From Dastarcus helophoroides (lineage: Eukaryota > Arthropoda > Insecta > Coleoptera > Bothrideridae), in NCBI GenBank assembly GCA_028583605.1, contig CM053326.1, positions 20,178,536 through 20,242,535 on the forward strand: a DNA stretch of 64,000 nt. Reading direction: 5' to 3'. The notes below the pieces were generated by a model. It saw nothing but the letters and a program-made list of their open reading frames with translations, had not been told where the DNA came from and searched no databases. The number at the start of each line of letters is the position of its first letter. Positions within the stretch are counted from its first letter, which is position 1. The translations under genes and the position numbers were made by a program. Positions 32,650 to 45,099 of the stretch are shown here, piece by piece.

Positions 32650-33085
32650 ACTTTAGATATTTTGGCGAATGCGTCGGATTGAGGTTGGTTACCTAACGCT
32701 TGGCACTAATTGATTCCAAGTATCTATGGTTGTTTTGTTGAAAACCGCAGTTTATTTTTAATTGTGCCAATGAGCAAAATGGCGGACACTTTACATAAGT
32801 GGCAGCAGGCAAATCAGGTGAATTCAACTTCGGTTTATATAAAGTTAGATGAATGTGTAGGTGTTTTGTGCCTGACCTATCCTAGGGTGCACGTAGGCGT
32901 CAGTTTATTGTGAAGCCAGGCCGATGAGTACGAAAACGCCCCCACGTGTACCAGCTGATCGAACTGCATGAGGAAAACCCTATTGCCACCATCCTTTTAA
33001 ACTTCAAAAGCGTTTAAATTCAAACGGACGTCAACCAGTTTTATAGGACGTCATTAACACTCGTGCATTATGAAATTGAAGCAAC
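32650..33085. other. GC-richer island with possible short 5' exon
   Basis: The GC-richer stretch includes AGCAAAATGGCGGACACTTT, a YY1/Pho-like word. From the ATG at 32771 a frame reads MSKMADTLHKWQQANQ and meets CAG|GTGAAT at 32818, which could be a donor. Two GGACGTCA words follow (about 33029 and 33048). I do not recognise a protein. A promoter with a 5' exon is one reading, a repeat fragment another. Confidence 0.25.
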
Positions 33086-33588
33086 TAAACGCCGTCGATG
33101 TTAAATAGCCGCAATTTTGTTTTGGATTTAATTCATGTATATGCACGACGTGGGAAGATTTTCAATTTGCAAATTGAGATTTTTTATTGGCATAATGAAA
33201 AACACAGGAAATGTTTGACAAAAATACTGTATTCGGGAGAAAGAAGAGCAAAAACATATAAAATCATCGTTAGAATGAACTTAGGATATAAATTTCAGAG
33301 AAAGAATAAACAAATAATGTTAATTTCTTAAGAGTTGTAATTTAATTTCATCAAAAGGCAAGTTTTCTTTAACTTCTGAAAGTAAAATATTTTAGTTTAA
33401 TTACGTAACAGAAAAAAGATATTTTGCCTTCAAAAGAGAAGTTTTGATCTGATTTTTCAAGAGCTCTATTTAAATATTCAAAGAAGAAAAACTTAATTAC
33501 TTAATAAACAAAATTTCGTTTTTTATCTCCTAATGAAAGATTTTCATTGTAATTCATCCAGCCAAGAAATGCAATTTATCTTTAAAAA
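33086..33588. other. AT-rich spacer
   Basis: A 77-codon plus-strand frame (33098-33331) has no recognised motif. Confidence 0.4.
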
Positions 33589-33685
33589 ATTAATATACAA
33601 ATCTTGTCCCCTGAAAACCAAGAAAGATTAAAAAATACAACCGAAGTTGTTCTTTTGTTGTATGTTTTAATCTTTGGTAGTTTCT
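33589..33685. repeat. Foldback element, copy G (apex deleted)
   Basis: ATACAAATCTTGTCCCCTGA followed by ACCAAGAAAGATTAAAAAA and the inverted TTTTAATCTTTGGTAGTTTC are joined by a short apex without the ribozyme core. Confidence 0.8.
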
Positions 33686-33689
33686 GACA

Positions 33690-34180
33690 CAATCAGCAGT
33701 TACAGAAGAACACTCAGGCAACAGACAAACCAAAATATGAATAGTCAATCTTTAAGGGCTTAGTTTCTCCCTACTTAACCCTAAAAATAGTGGGCCTAAA
33801 TTCAAAACTTAGCATATGGCTTTTTGAAAGTCATGTCCGTACTTGCTTTAGAATATTTTAGGTAGACTCTGCGTTTCTTAGGAAACTGAATCAGAAACAT
33901 TCTTTAAAACAAACCTCTGGTACCTGACATTTTGATTTAACTTAAGTAAAGTGTTTAACTTAAATAAAATGTTACTAAAATTCAGCTGAGACATGCCATT
34001 CATCAAGTTAATCTTCAGTTACCAATACCAACCATACAGAATTTATGGGGACTATCTACATTAATCTTTGTTAAAGAACTATAGGTTTATAATTGATAAT
34101 CTTCCAAAAACCATAAAATTTTTAGAATCAGATGACCATAAAATGCTCAATATCTGCAAAATTTCGATCTTCTTCTCTAA
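33690..34180. other. AT-rich spacer
   Basis: No gene or repeat recognised. Confidence 0.4.
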
Positions 34181-34425
34181 CACATGGAATAACTCCGTGT
34201 ATGGCACAAAGCTGGAAAATGGGCGTCTTACGATTCGAGATAAATATTTGGAACACCGATGACGTCATAGACTTATGCGCAGGAGCAGCACCCCCCTGAT
34301 AACCTACATAAAGAGCTAAATATAGTCCGTCCTCGATCTAATAATAGCAGCAGGACGCGACTACGTGGGATAGAGAAGTACAGGACATTACCCTCACAAC
34401 TTTAAATGTCAAGAAGCGTTGGTTC
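34181..34425. promoter_or_regulatory. GC-richer island with CRE octamer
   Basis: TGACGTCA lies at 34260-34267, within ACCGATGACGTCATAGACTT. It is followed by GCGCAGGAGCAGCACCCCCC and GCAGCAGGACGCGACTACGT. No frame was recognised. Regulatory nature is inferred only from the octamer and composition. Confidence 0.3.
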
Positions 34426-35090
34426 GATAAATTCCACAGAAGAAGCTTTTTAAAATAGTGGTTAACAAAAAAAAACCAACAAAAAAAATTAAAAAATACC
34501 TCTTGCGCCTTAGAAAATTACATAATTTTTCTGTGATTAAATTGACTTTACTTTTTTCAAACATTGAAACCACTAAGATTGTTGGTAAAATCAAAGGTCC
34601 ACTCCACGTGCAGCTTTTTATTCAAATAATTTACGAATCACAAATCGCTTAAGAAACAAAATTTTAGTTTCTTTCGAAGAAACATTATAAATAAAATCAA
34701 GAACAATGTCTAGTTTTAAATTCAAAATTTATAAAATAAAACTATTTGGGATTTAAAATTTTCAAACGTGTTTTCTCTTGGGGTTAGATCCGAATTTTTA
34801 ATATTTTGCTGAAACTGCGACCTTTCTCTCGAAAGAAATTCGAAAAAAAAGGCTGCAATTTTAAAAGTCAATATTGAAAAAAAGTCAGCATGAGTAGAAA
34901 AATATTGAAGTCTTTTTTTATTTTCGATGCGAAAATTTCTTCCTAATAAAAGTTGAAAATATGGTCTGACAAAAATACTTAGTGTGCCAAATTTTTATTG
35001 GATATGGTGTGCAAATGCCAAAGATGATAAAGATCTTTAAATAAATTTACATAATCTAACCAAGTTCTAGCAACAGTTTTAAATCAGTAT
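34426..35090. other. AT-rich spacer
   Basis: Decayed repeat texture from 34730. No gene recognised. Confidence 0.4.
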
Positions 35091-35094
35091 GTCT

Positions 35095-35430
35095 TAAAAA
35101 TAATCAAGGTCCCTTGTTAGATGCGGTGCATGTAGAAGACAGCAGGATAAGGGAGGCAGCAGGTAGAGAGCGAGCTTCCAGCGGCAGGATTGAGTTATTG
35201 AATGACCCATTGAGTTAAAGCTCTCCAGGCGAACGGTGGGGGTGTTTGACCCAGTTTCCCCTACATCCGTTCAACGCACCAAAAACAAACAAGGAAGCGG
35301 GCCGCAAATTTTTCGTACAATATCCCCCGATGGCTCGCAAACACGCGTTAGAAAGACTGACCTATTCACCTAGAAAAGTCAGATGCTCTCTACGGAGAAT
35401 CTGGATCAGTCGATAATAAGTTTATTCTGA
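35095..35430. other. GC-richer island, unassigned
   Basis: About 330 bp (TAGAGAGCGAGCTTCCAGCG, AAGCGGGCCGCAAATTTTTC) with no recognised frame and no CRE octamer. It could be an exon, a promoter or an old transposon piece. Confidence 0.3.
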
Positions 35431-36929
35431 ACAATTGGGTTTGGTGAATATTTTTAAAGCATGAAGGGTTTATTGCTTGTCTGTCTTGAGAGATTGGCTC
35501 TTTAGCGTTTTCTACTTTTCACTCCAAAGTTCTCGTCTGCGTGTATATCTGTTAACTGCGGAAAGGAAAAGTTCAATTTAAGCACTTGGTTGCTGTTGGA
35601 AAAAGAATGACAAAAATAATCTTTCTGAAAAGAGTGCTTGGAAGATGACGAAATTCTGGTCGGAATTTGAGAAAAAGACAAATTCCTAGAAAAATTCGAA
35701 ATACTATTGAGAATTTCTGAAATTTTTTCAAACATTCGAAAATTTTTTCGAAATTTTTTACTTTTCGAGTAATTATGAATTTTTTCCAAATTTTGGTTTC
35801 AAAGCTTCCATTTTTATCTCCATATTTCGACTTTTTTCTCAAAATTTGGAATTTAGCCTCAAGTGACTTTACTTTTGAAGGATTTTATTAAAAATATGAC
35901 TTTTTTAATAAAATTGTGACTTTAAGAGCGGAATGATGGCTTTTTTCTTCTTAGCCTTGTTCTTTTTTCACAGGTTTTAACTGAAAAGTTCCTCTTTCAA
36001 ATAGAACTCTTAACTATAATTTCCTTTGGACTTTCAATTAAAAAATATGATCTTTTTTTGAAACATTGACACTAATCTCAAAAAATGAAAGAACTTGAAA
36101 TTTCGAAAAAAAATTTTAAGATACCAAAACAAAAATTTTAATGCAAAGTCGAAATATTTGACTTTCATCTAAAAATTTAAAAATATCAAAATCATGAAAT
36201 CCCAAATTCAAAATTTAAAAATCTTGAAATTTTCTTTTTGAAATTTAGGGTTTCGATAAAAAATTATTAAATTTTCAATTTTTTTTACATTTCACTTTAA
36301 AATTTTCTATTTTTTTTTCGAAATTGTGACTAGTTCTGGAAGATGAATTTAAACTCGAAATTTTAAGAAATTTCAGATAGTCAGAATTTTTAATTCAAAG
36401 TCAAATTATTTGACCGTTATTCAAAAGGGTTAAAAAATCAAAAATCTTAGCTCATAAACTGAAGATTTGAAAAAAAATTACAAACAATTATCCATTAACT
36501 TAAAATTTCTTTTCGAAATATGAACTTATTTCTCGAAATTTTGAGTTTATAACCCAAAATAATTGAATTTTCAATTTTTTTAAACATTTCAATTTTGTTT
36601 CAAAATTTCGAATGTTTTTTCGAAACTTTGACTTTTATTAAAATTTGAGTTTGATTTAAAATCGATTTAAGTTCGAAATTTCGAAAACATTTTTTAAGGA
36701 ATTCCAGAAACCAACTCAAGTTTGAATTTAGAGCTAAAATATTTGACCTTTTGTCGAATACCACCGCCACCCTTCTACATTTTCACACTATTCGGAGTGA
36801 TTCAAAAGCATAGTAGGGATTAAAGCGCAAATTTAGAATAAAAAAAAGTGCAAATTAAGAAATGACTTGAAATTTCTTCTCGAAATTGGAACCCATTTCT
36901 CGAAATTTACAGTTTCTACAAAAAATTAC
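35431..36929. repeat. Decayed AAATTTCGA-type sequence
   Basis: Frames at 35502-35842 (minus) are compositional and have no domain. No gene recognised. Confidence 0.45.
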
Positions 36930-36934
36930 TAAAT

Positions 36935-38405
36935 TTTTAAGATCATCTTAAATGACGTAAGATCAAGATCACATAATTTCAAGGTTACATGAGGACAGGA
37001 ATCAAGGTCGCCTATGGTCAAAGTCACAAATTCATTTGAATTCAAGATCACATATCATACATAACAGCACGAGATTTCAAAAGGCACGTGGTTTCAAAGT
37101 TACGTAGATTTAAGTTCTCGTTAGCTCAAGGTCACATCTGTTCAAGATAATATGCGATTATGGTCGCGTGCGGTCCGAATCATATGAGCTCAAGGTCACC
37201 TGAGTTCAGGATCATGTGAGCTCAAAGTCACCTGAATTCAGGATTACGTTAGCTCAACGTGGCGTGTCTTTAAGATTAGGTTAGCTCGACGTCACGTGAG
37301 TTCAAAGTTCCCTGAACTGAAAGTTACTTAAATTCAAAGTCATGCTAGCTAAAGGTCATGTGATTTCAACGCCACATGGTATCTCAAGATCACATGAGCT
37401 CATGGTTAGATGAGTTCAAGATTACACGAGCTCGAGATCACATAAGTTCAAGATAACATGAGATTAAGACCACGGGATACCCGAATCAGTAAATGTAAGT
37501 CACGTGAGATTAAGATCACGTAAATTTAGGAACATGTTAGCTCGAAATCATGTACGTTCAAGGTCACCTAAAGTCAAGGTCATGTTAGTTCAAGGTCATG
37601 TGTGGTCAATTCGTATAAGGTCATGGTGACGTAAACTCAAGGTTATCTGAGTACAAGATTGAGTTATCTCAAAGTCGCGTATTCAAGGTCACGTTAGCTC
37701 GAGATCACCGAGTTTAAGTTCGCCTAAATTCAAGGTCACGCTAATTCAAGAACACGTGAATTTAACATTACGTGAGCTCAAGGTCATCTAAGTAGAAGGT
37801 TACGTTGCCTTAAAGTTGCGTATTTAAGGTCACGTTGGCTCGAGGTCACCGAGTTCAAGGTTGCATAAACTCAGGGTCACACTAGTTGAATATCACGTGA
37901 ATGAACGTTACGTGATCTGAAAGTCACGTGAGCTCAAGTCAATGCACTCAATGCCTCGTAAACTCAAAGTAGTGTAAAAACAAGATAATCAGAGTCAAAA
38001 TGTTTCTTAAATTATCGCAATTCGAGAAAAAATAATCAAAATGTGAGCCAAAGGCATCTGAGAACAAGATTACGCTATCTCAAAGTCGCGTGTTCAAGGT
38101 CACGTTAGCTCTAGGACACGGGGTTTAAGGTCGTGTAAATTCAAGCTCATGATAGTTCAAGATCACGTTAATTCAACGTTGCGTAATCTCAAGGTCATCT
38201 GATTAGAAGATTACGTTATCTCAAAGTCGCGTGATCAAGGTCACGTTAGACTGAGGTCACCGTGTTCAAGGTCGCGTAAACTCAAGGTCATGCTAGTTGA
38301 AGAACACGTGAATTCAACTTTACGAAATCTCAAGGTCACGTGGGCTGAAGGTCAATGAACTCAATGTCCTCGTGAACTCAACGTCATGTGAAAACAAGAT
38401 AGCAT
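36935..38405 (+). repeat. Minisatellite array rich in TCAAGGTCA and CACGTG
   Basis: A degenerate short unit of the form (A/G)GCTCAAGGTCACGTGA.TTCA fills about 1.45 kb. By eye TCAAGGTCA occurs exactly about 13 times (for example 37126, 37190 and several near 37560-37780 and 38090-38335), and CACGTG about eight times. A longer period is visible: blocks starting GTCGCGT/GTTGCGT at 37674, 37815, 38085 and 38226 (spacings about 141, 270, 141). The right part repeats at about 411-416 bp, each copy ending in GAGTCAAAATGTTT (37986 and 38406). TCAAGGTCA is the extended half-site bound by FTZ-F1/SF-1 and ERR-type nuclear receptors. Whether anything binds here is unknown. Confidence 0.85.
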
Positions 38406-39640
38406 GAGTCAAAATGTTTTCTTAAATTATTACAAGTCGAGAAAAAGTATCCAAAATTTGAGTTTAAATTCAAAAAGATATGATCCTTTTAAATCTAATT
38501 TGAAGATTTCGGAAAAATACTTACTAGACATTCCAAAAAAAGTTCAAAAAAGTTCGACATTTCGAAGAAAAAGTTTTAAACTTGGGTCATTTTTTAAAAT
38601 TTCTGTCATTTTTTTTAAGTAAAAAAAAAATTGCCAATTCTCGCCAAGTCAAAAAAAAGCGATTTTAAAATGGAAATTTTAACTTTGAACAAGGCACAAA
38701 TTCCAAAAACTAAAACACAAAATTACTAACAAAAATAATTTCGGATTTTTTTTTAATTTTATTTTTTTCTCAAATTTCAATTTTTTTCTCGAAATGTAGG
38801 TATCCAGCTCAACTTTCAAATTTGTAATTTAAAAAAAAGGATCTTTTTAAATTTTATATTTTAAATTTATACAAAGTTTGGCTTACATTCCGAATTTTTC
38901 ACGATTTTGCGTTTTTATTTCAAAATTTCAAAATTTATCATTGGATTTAAGTCGAAATTATAAGTAAAAAAATAACTAAATGGCGAAAAATAATCTAAAT
39001 TTCTAAAACCAATTTTTTAAATGTCGAATGTTTTATCGAAATTTCTATTTTTTCGGAAAATCTCAGTTTATACAAAATTTGTGTATCTAGATGGACGATG
39101 ATGTAAATTGTGGCAGAAGCTAATAAACATCGAAGTCCGGGAATGTGCTTTTACTGCACATTTTCTGAAATTTTTTTTTCTGAAATCGCAATCAATATAA
39201 CTTAACTTTACAATAACTCTTTGTTATCCGGCACGGGAAAGTTACCTACCTAGTTTCTCGGTCTAGGGCTAAACAAATTTTCTCGGACTGTTTTGTGATG
39301 ATACCTTAGCAACGGATTAAAATTCTGGAATAACGTACTCTGGGGCCTGAACTTGCACCGAGAAAGTAGGCATTCTCGACTGATTTTATAAAAATTTATT
39401 TTTCAAAATTTCGTGAAAAATTACAGGATGTACAGAATGTTTAGTACTTATACGATTTTTTTTCAGAATATTGATATTATAAATTTTTTATTTTTTCGAT
39501 ATTTTGGTTTAATAAAGTCTAAATTACAGAAATAAACTCGAAAATTTATATTTAAATTCGAAACAATAAAAGTTTTAAAATTTGAAAAATAATCTAGGAA
39601 TATCGAGAAAAAAAGTGATGAAAACAATTCGTAGAAAACT
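38406..39640. repeat. Decayed AAATTTCGA-type sequence
   Basis: No gene recognised. A brief unique-looking stretch lies at 39080-39370. Confidence 0.45.
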
Positions 39641-40150
39641 AGTTTTGGAATCTTTGAATTATTTACAAAATTTAAACAAACGAACAAATACATATACCAG
39701 TCGGGAGGTTTTCCTGCAAGTTAGGATTTCCATCGACAAATTTTTTAAATTAAACACTTCCCTCCCTGAGGCAAATCATATCTATGCACGTGTGTCTGTC
39801 TGAAAATATTTTTTGCACCATTTAATAAGCGGCTGTGAAAGATGATCTTCAGAAGCAGTATTAACAGTTGCAAGATTAATAAACTGCACTATTTCACAAA
39901 CAAAAATCAACCATTAATTTTCCATTTTGGTAGGGGTCAGTTTTTTGGAAAAATAAAATCTTTCAGTTAATTTTAAAAGGTGCATAATGTGTCACGATGG
40001 ATTGCGAATATATCAGCTGAGTCATATTCGTCCTCTGCAATCACTTTGTAATAAAGGTCGCTAATATTGGAACATTTTCGCTCTGAGGCATCCGGCTACA
40101 GGGGTACCAGCTGGTATGACCGCCGGTGATGCAGTAATGCGAAACCTGGT
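39641..40150. other. Spacer before TIR element
   Basis: GC rises from about 40075 (GGGGTACCAGCTGGTATGAC, itself a short palindrome). No gene recognised. Confidence 0.4.
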
Positions 40151-40154
40151 CCGG

Positions 40155-41342
40155 TGACGTATTGGATTTGCCTCTGGACTACAGAACCGGGCAAGAAACA
40201 AGCGTTCCAATTGGATAGATTTATGACCTCATGATTGAGTGTTTAATTTGCGCCCATTTCTTAGATATTCCTAATTCCTAGTTGAATGTAAATAATGCAG
40301 TTTTGACAACTATGTTGTGTAGTAATCTTATTGGAAGAAATGGTAGCTTCAGTATCACTTTATAAAATAGTGGTATTTAATTTTTATACTTTTCATATGA
40401 TGCCTCTGTATCATAAAACTTCTGTTATGGTTTTTTAATATTGCTTTTTTTCCTTAGGATGTGGCAAAGGGTAAATGAAAGATGTTATTTATACGGCAGA
40501 AAAATGAATAAAATAATGATTAATTCATTTTATAAAAAAATTAACTCAGTGCAGCTTTTTAATTTTTTGAATTTGTCAAAAATTAAGCTAAAAAGGGGAG
40601 AGGGGTATCCATTTAGAAAACTATCGCTGTTAATAAACTGTAAACATCGGAACGTGTCGCCTACGAGAATTAGCGTTATGGTAACGCAAACCATTAGTTT
40701 TTTCCCTATCAAAAATCGCTCAACGCACCTAACAAAGTTTTCACTTCAACAATAATTAAAACGTACGAGTTTTGTAAAGAACACTTTTAATAATACAATT
40801 CGTTTTAGTAATTTCACTATATTCTTGCAGCCACAACTTTGCATCATTTTCCAAATCTATGCCAAGACGAATTTGAAAAGATTGTTCAGAAATTGCAATT
40901 TCTTTCAATTTATAATTAGTTGGAAATCACATATTATTTTTTTATTGTATAATATAAATACCCATAATCCACTGTTAGGTATATTAATTTGTAAATCACA
41001 CAATTCAAATCTGGCATTTAACAAACGAAAAGTTTACTAAGCCCTATTTAAAATGTCTTTCAATAACAGCTCTTTAAACTAACAATCCAAAAGTTGAGCT
41101 CGGCATGCAAATAATTACGGTCTAAACAACTACAAAACATCAATAACAAAACTAAAATATTATTAATAAATACGTAAATCAATAGTAATGTGTTATCTTA
41201 ACTGTCAATTGTATTTTGCTGCGAATGCGCTTGCATACGAAATTGTCAAACACAAGATTGTGATGTCAGAACCGACCAATTGGAACGCTTTTATCTTGCC
41301 AAGTTCTGTAGTCCACAGGCAAATCCAATAAGCGGTACGGTG
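40155..41342. mobile_element. Non-autonomous TIR element, about 1.19 kb
   Basis: The left end, GTATTGGATTTGCCTCTGGA then CTACAGAACCGGGCAAGAAA, is the diverged reverse complement of the right end. The right end reads inward CTTATTGGATTTGCCTGTGG, then CTACAGAACTTGGCAAGATA. Inverted similarity extends about 105 bp. No transposase was found inside. The interior holds a copy of the ATCGCTCAACGCACCTAA repeat. No target duplication could be fixed. Confidence 0.78.
40655..40755 (+). repeat. Dispersed repeat (ATCGCTCAACGCACCTAA family), copy 3
   Basis: GAATTAGCGTTATGGTAACG and AATCGCTCAACGCACCTAAC followed by AAAGTTTTCACTTCAA. This is the best-preserved of the three copies and lies inside the TIR element at 40155-41342. 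Confidence 0.7.
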
Positions 41343-41690
41343 TTAGCAAAAATGTATCGAAACATTGTGGAATTTTTAATTTCTGTTGAGTTTTTATCGT
41401 TAATAAAGTTTAATAGTTATCAATAATAATGAATTCCACGAAGTAAAATGTCAATTAATTTCTACTGAGTTGTTCTTGTAGTAGCAATAGACTTCACATC
41501 ATGAAATATTTTTCCATTTAATCAGAATGAAAGCACCTTAAGTCGTCAGTCGTCAGATATATCCTTAGGTCTCCTATTTCACATTTAAAATAATAAAACA
41601 GAATGTTCGTGCCGCCTATCGGTTCCTGAATTAGAGCTAATTTCATTAATGCAGCTTTAAACTGCTGGCGTTAAAATCGATAGCCTGCAA
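41343..41690. other. AT-rich spacer
   Basis: No gene or repeat recognised. Confidence 0.4.
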
Positions 41691-41835
41691 CGGTCTCCTG
41701 TCTCGATCGAGCGTTGAAGTCTCCTGAAATTTCAGCTTGCTGACGTCATTAGATCGCTTGACGTCATTGTTTTATGACTGCGGGAACAACGCCAGTTTAT
41801 CGACGTCCTTAAATTGCCAGAATTTAACATTTATA
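41691..41835. promoter_or_regulatory. GC-richer island with two CRE octamers
   Basis: TGACGTCA lies at 41741-41748 and again at 41759-41766, in the setting TGACGTCATTAGATCGCT then TGACGTCATTG, an 18-bp spaced pair. GTTTATCGACGTCC follows. A direct repeat of CRE sites is typical of strong CREB/ATF enhancers. Function is inferred. Confidence 0.4.
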
Positions 41836-44417
41836 ACGGTTATTTATTCATCTGAATAAGGTAGAGGTAGATACAAAGGGTAACTTTGCTACTAGTTCAT
41901 ATTTCCAAGTTGCTAAGAGAAAAATGCTAAAAAGGCATAGAGATTTTTGGTAGTTTAAGTCCTTAAAAAATCCGTTTAAATATTTAATCTTAAATCTTGA
42001 AAATGTTGCACAAATAATTTACTTAATTTTATAATTACGAATTTTTATAGAGAGCTTTTAAAAAAATATTTACTTGGAGCTTTCAAAGTATCAGAAAAAA
42101 AATGGCATATCTATACAAAGGATTCAATACATTTTTTGCTCAGAAACTTCAAAGCCTAAGAAATAAAATGGTAACTCTTTCTCTTCCCTTTTCTGTGTTC
42201 CTCAGCATGTGCCAGAAAAAGCAATGGGTTCTTGATGCAAACATACCACAAACCGGGGTTACTTTGTTTGACAAGTGAAGCTTCTTTGTCAGGAAAACAT
42301 TTCAATTATTATTAAGTTAGGTTAAGTTTTATTTTCATTTTGGTGTGATTGAAAATAAGTAGTACTCCTAAGGTTGAAAAACATTGCTAGGTGTCAACCC
42401 TACGTAAACTTTATTGTGAAAACTTTGAAAAAAGAACGTGCAAAGATTAGAGAGGGCGTAAGATAGGTCGAGAAAAGATGACAGCTCAAAATTCTACGTA
42501 ACCACTTTGCAATGAGCTATTTAATAAGCATTTAGCAGATCAAGTACAATGCCCTAAATTCTGAAGATGAGCAGATAAAACTCACCACCCCTTGCAGATG
42601 GGCAGGCAATATAAGGACAGCCTAAGTCCTGAAGATGGATAGACATTAATTGGCACACTCTGTCGAAACACAAATCAAATATTTGCACTAACATACATTA
42701 ATTTTGCTCAATTAGTGGCCAAATATGGTCAACAAGGCTGGATCATCCAAAAATTAGAAGATAATCATCCTGGGCTGCATTTTGTTGAAAACCGTTTATT
42801 TATAACCACAGCCCTAATAGATAAATCGATATGAAACTCTTCAAATGTTAGATCAAAAATGAAGCCCCTAGATGGAACTGCAATAATTTTTAATATAGAA
42901 GTTACTACCTGACAAAATAGACCCAAAAATGACGGCTATTTAGTCAAAAATATGCATATGTTGTGTTAACAATTTTTATTTTTTCATTATACATAATTTT
43001 TATTATACATAATAATATTATATATAAATTTTGACAAGAGACCGAGGGCCGATTGTTATAAATGTCATAAACATGAAAGGAGATTTATCATAAAATATTC
43101 CAAAACCTGTACAAAATAGCCCCGGTTTACGGGAACATTTGAAAAATTTCAAAACAATTTTTTCCTTGAGGAATTTAAAAGTATTAGGAAAAAAATTTCT
43201 TTTTGTCTCTTTAGGATTTTGAAAGCTATATTAAATGAAGTTTTTTGTCTTTGGAAAAACTAAAATTCCAGAACAAATTTTAACGAGATTAATTTTAGGA
43301 AATATTTTTTATTCTTTTTACAAAATTAAACAGTTTTTTTTTTCAGGATTCTAAGATAAACCCTATGAAGTTTGGAAAACTCGGGAAATAGATATGTATT
43401 TTATAAGAGGAGCTTAACCAAATTTCTTTGTGAAAACAAAAATTGTTTATGGTAAACAAAGCGAATCTTTATATGATTTCAAAACAGTTTTTTTCTCAAA
43501 TTAAAATATCGCATGATATCGAATTTGTTTTTTTTTCGGGAAATAAAACAATTTTCTAGAATTCTAATACAAATTTCTTCTTTTGGAACTTCAAAGGGCC
43601 TAGCAAACAAAATCTGTTTGCGCTAGGAAAATTTAAACATTTCTTGTCCAAACATTTCAAATCAAATTTCTCCTGCCTGCCAGGATTAGAGACGCAAAAA
43701 TATATTTTTTTCTCTTAAGAATTGAAACAACCCAAGCAACATTGATTAGTATAATAAACGTTTATTACATTAAAATTGCGTTTATTTTAACTTTAAAAGG
43801 CATTCAGTGTTGCTTGGGAAATTCAGCCAGAACTTCAGTACAAATTTCTTCTGAGAGCTTTACAAGTCTCAAAAAATAAAATTTCTGCCACAAAATGACA
43901 ACATTTCTATCAAGATGTTGAAACAATTTATTTTCTCGGAAATTTTAAAATATGACGAAACAATATTTCATATTAAAGAACACGATTTTTACAGAACAAT
44001 TCACACATTTCCTAAAAATTTTAACTTTGCTCTCACAGATTTTCTTCTTACAAAAAATAAAACTTTTTAGTTGGAAATCAGGATTTTGAGAAAACCACTA
44101 AAAACTACAACAAAAAACCTCTACGTTTCGCAGAAAATTTCTACAAAATTCTAAATTTGGAGAGTTTTTGCTTATAAATTTGACTGAAACTGGGACATTT
44201 TTCTCGAAAATTTCGACTATAACTCGAAATTTTGACTTTCTCTAGATTTTTCTTGTATTTAATTTTCGATGTTTTCTAAAGTTTTGAGCCTAAATTCGAA
44301 CTTAGGAAACTTACAATTAAAATTTGAGCCGAAAATTTTTAGAAAAAACCGAAAATTAGAATTATTGCTGAAAGGTTAAACATTTCCAGCAAAAGCTAAA
44401 ATATTGAAGATTAGTCG
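41836..44417. other. AT-rich region, no gene recognised
   Basis: Unique-looking AT-rich sequence to about 43080, then AAATTTC-type decayed sequence to 44417. No frame or repeat that I can support. Confidence 0.4.
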
Positions 44418-45099
44418 AAAGGGTTTAGCCGTATTTCCATAGTGAAATTGCCCTCACCGGGAACATATATCGTGATCTATCTCATAACGTATAGGGTCAC
44501 ATTAGTAATTACTATATGTCAATTTTCCCCCTCCATCTTCGGTTACTAAGGAGATAATTAAAAAAACCTTCCTCAGGCACCTTTTTTTCTAAGCGACATA
44601 TTTATTAAGCTATTAAAGGTAGTAAAGCAAAACAAACTGATGGTGATGGTACACTGTAGGGATTATTTTATAAATATTTTTGGGGGAGATAACCCCCCTA
44701 CAAATATTAATAAAATATAAATAAAAATTTTAAGTATTAATTTTTGTAGGGTACTTTTAAATTACCACTCTACAAAACGTATGAAAAATGTGTCCATATG
44801 TCTTCTAACAGCGTACTAAGTTTCGTTATAATCCAAGTGGTGCAAAATGTCAAAAAAATTAAATATGTCGGCCCATAACCTCTGCACCTGCCGCCTCGTA
44901 TATTTGAAATAAATATAATTGTTATCCTACTTTAAAAACGTTTTCATATTGAATGAAATATTTTTTCAGGTAGCTTGAGGATCGATAGTTTATATTAATT
45001 TAAGTACTAATATTTTTTATTTCCAAGTTACAGGCTGTTTTATTATGGAGAAAAATAAAATTAGTTTTATTTATATTTCGAAAACCCTTTGACTTACAA

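Noticed and set aside
36935..38405. CRISPR array
   Set aside because: The units vary in length and sequence, have no distinct spacers, and the genome is eukaryotic; it is a degenerate minisatellite.
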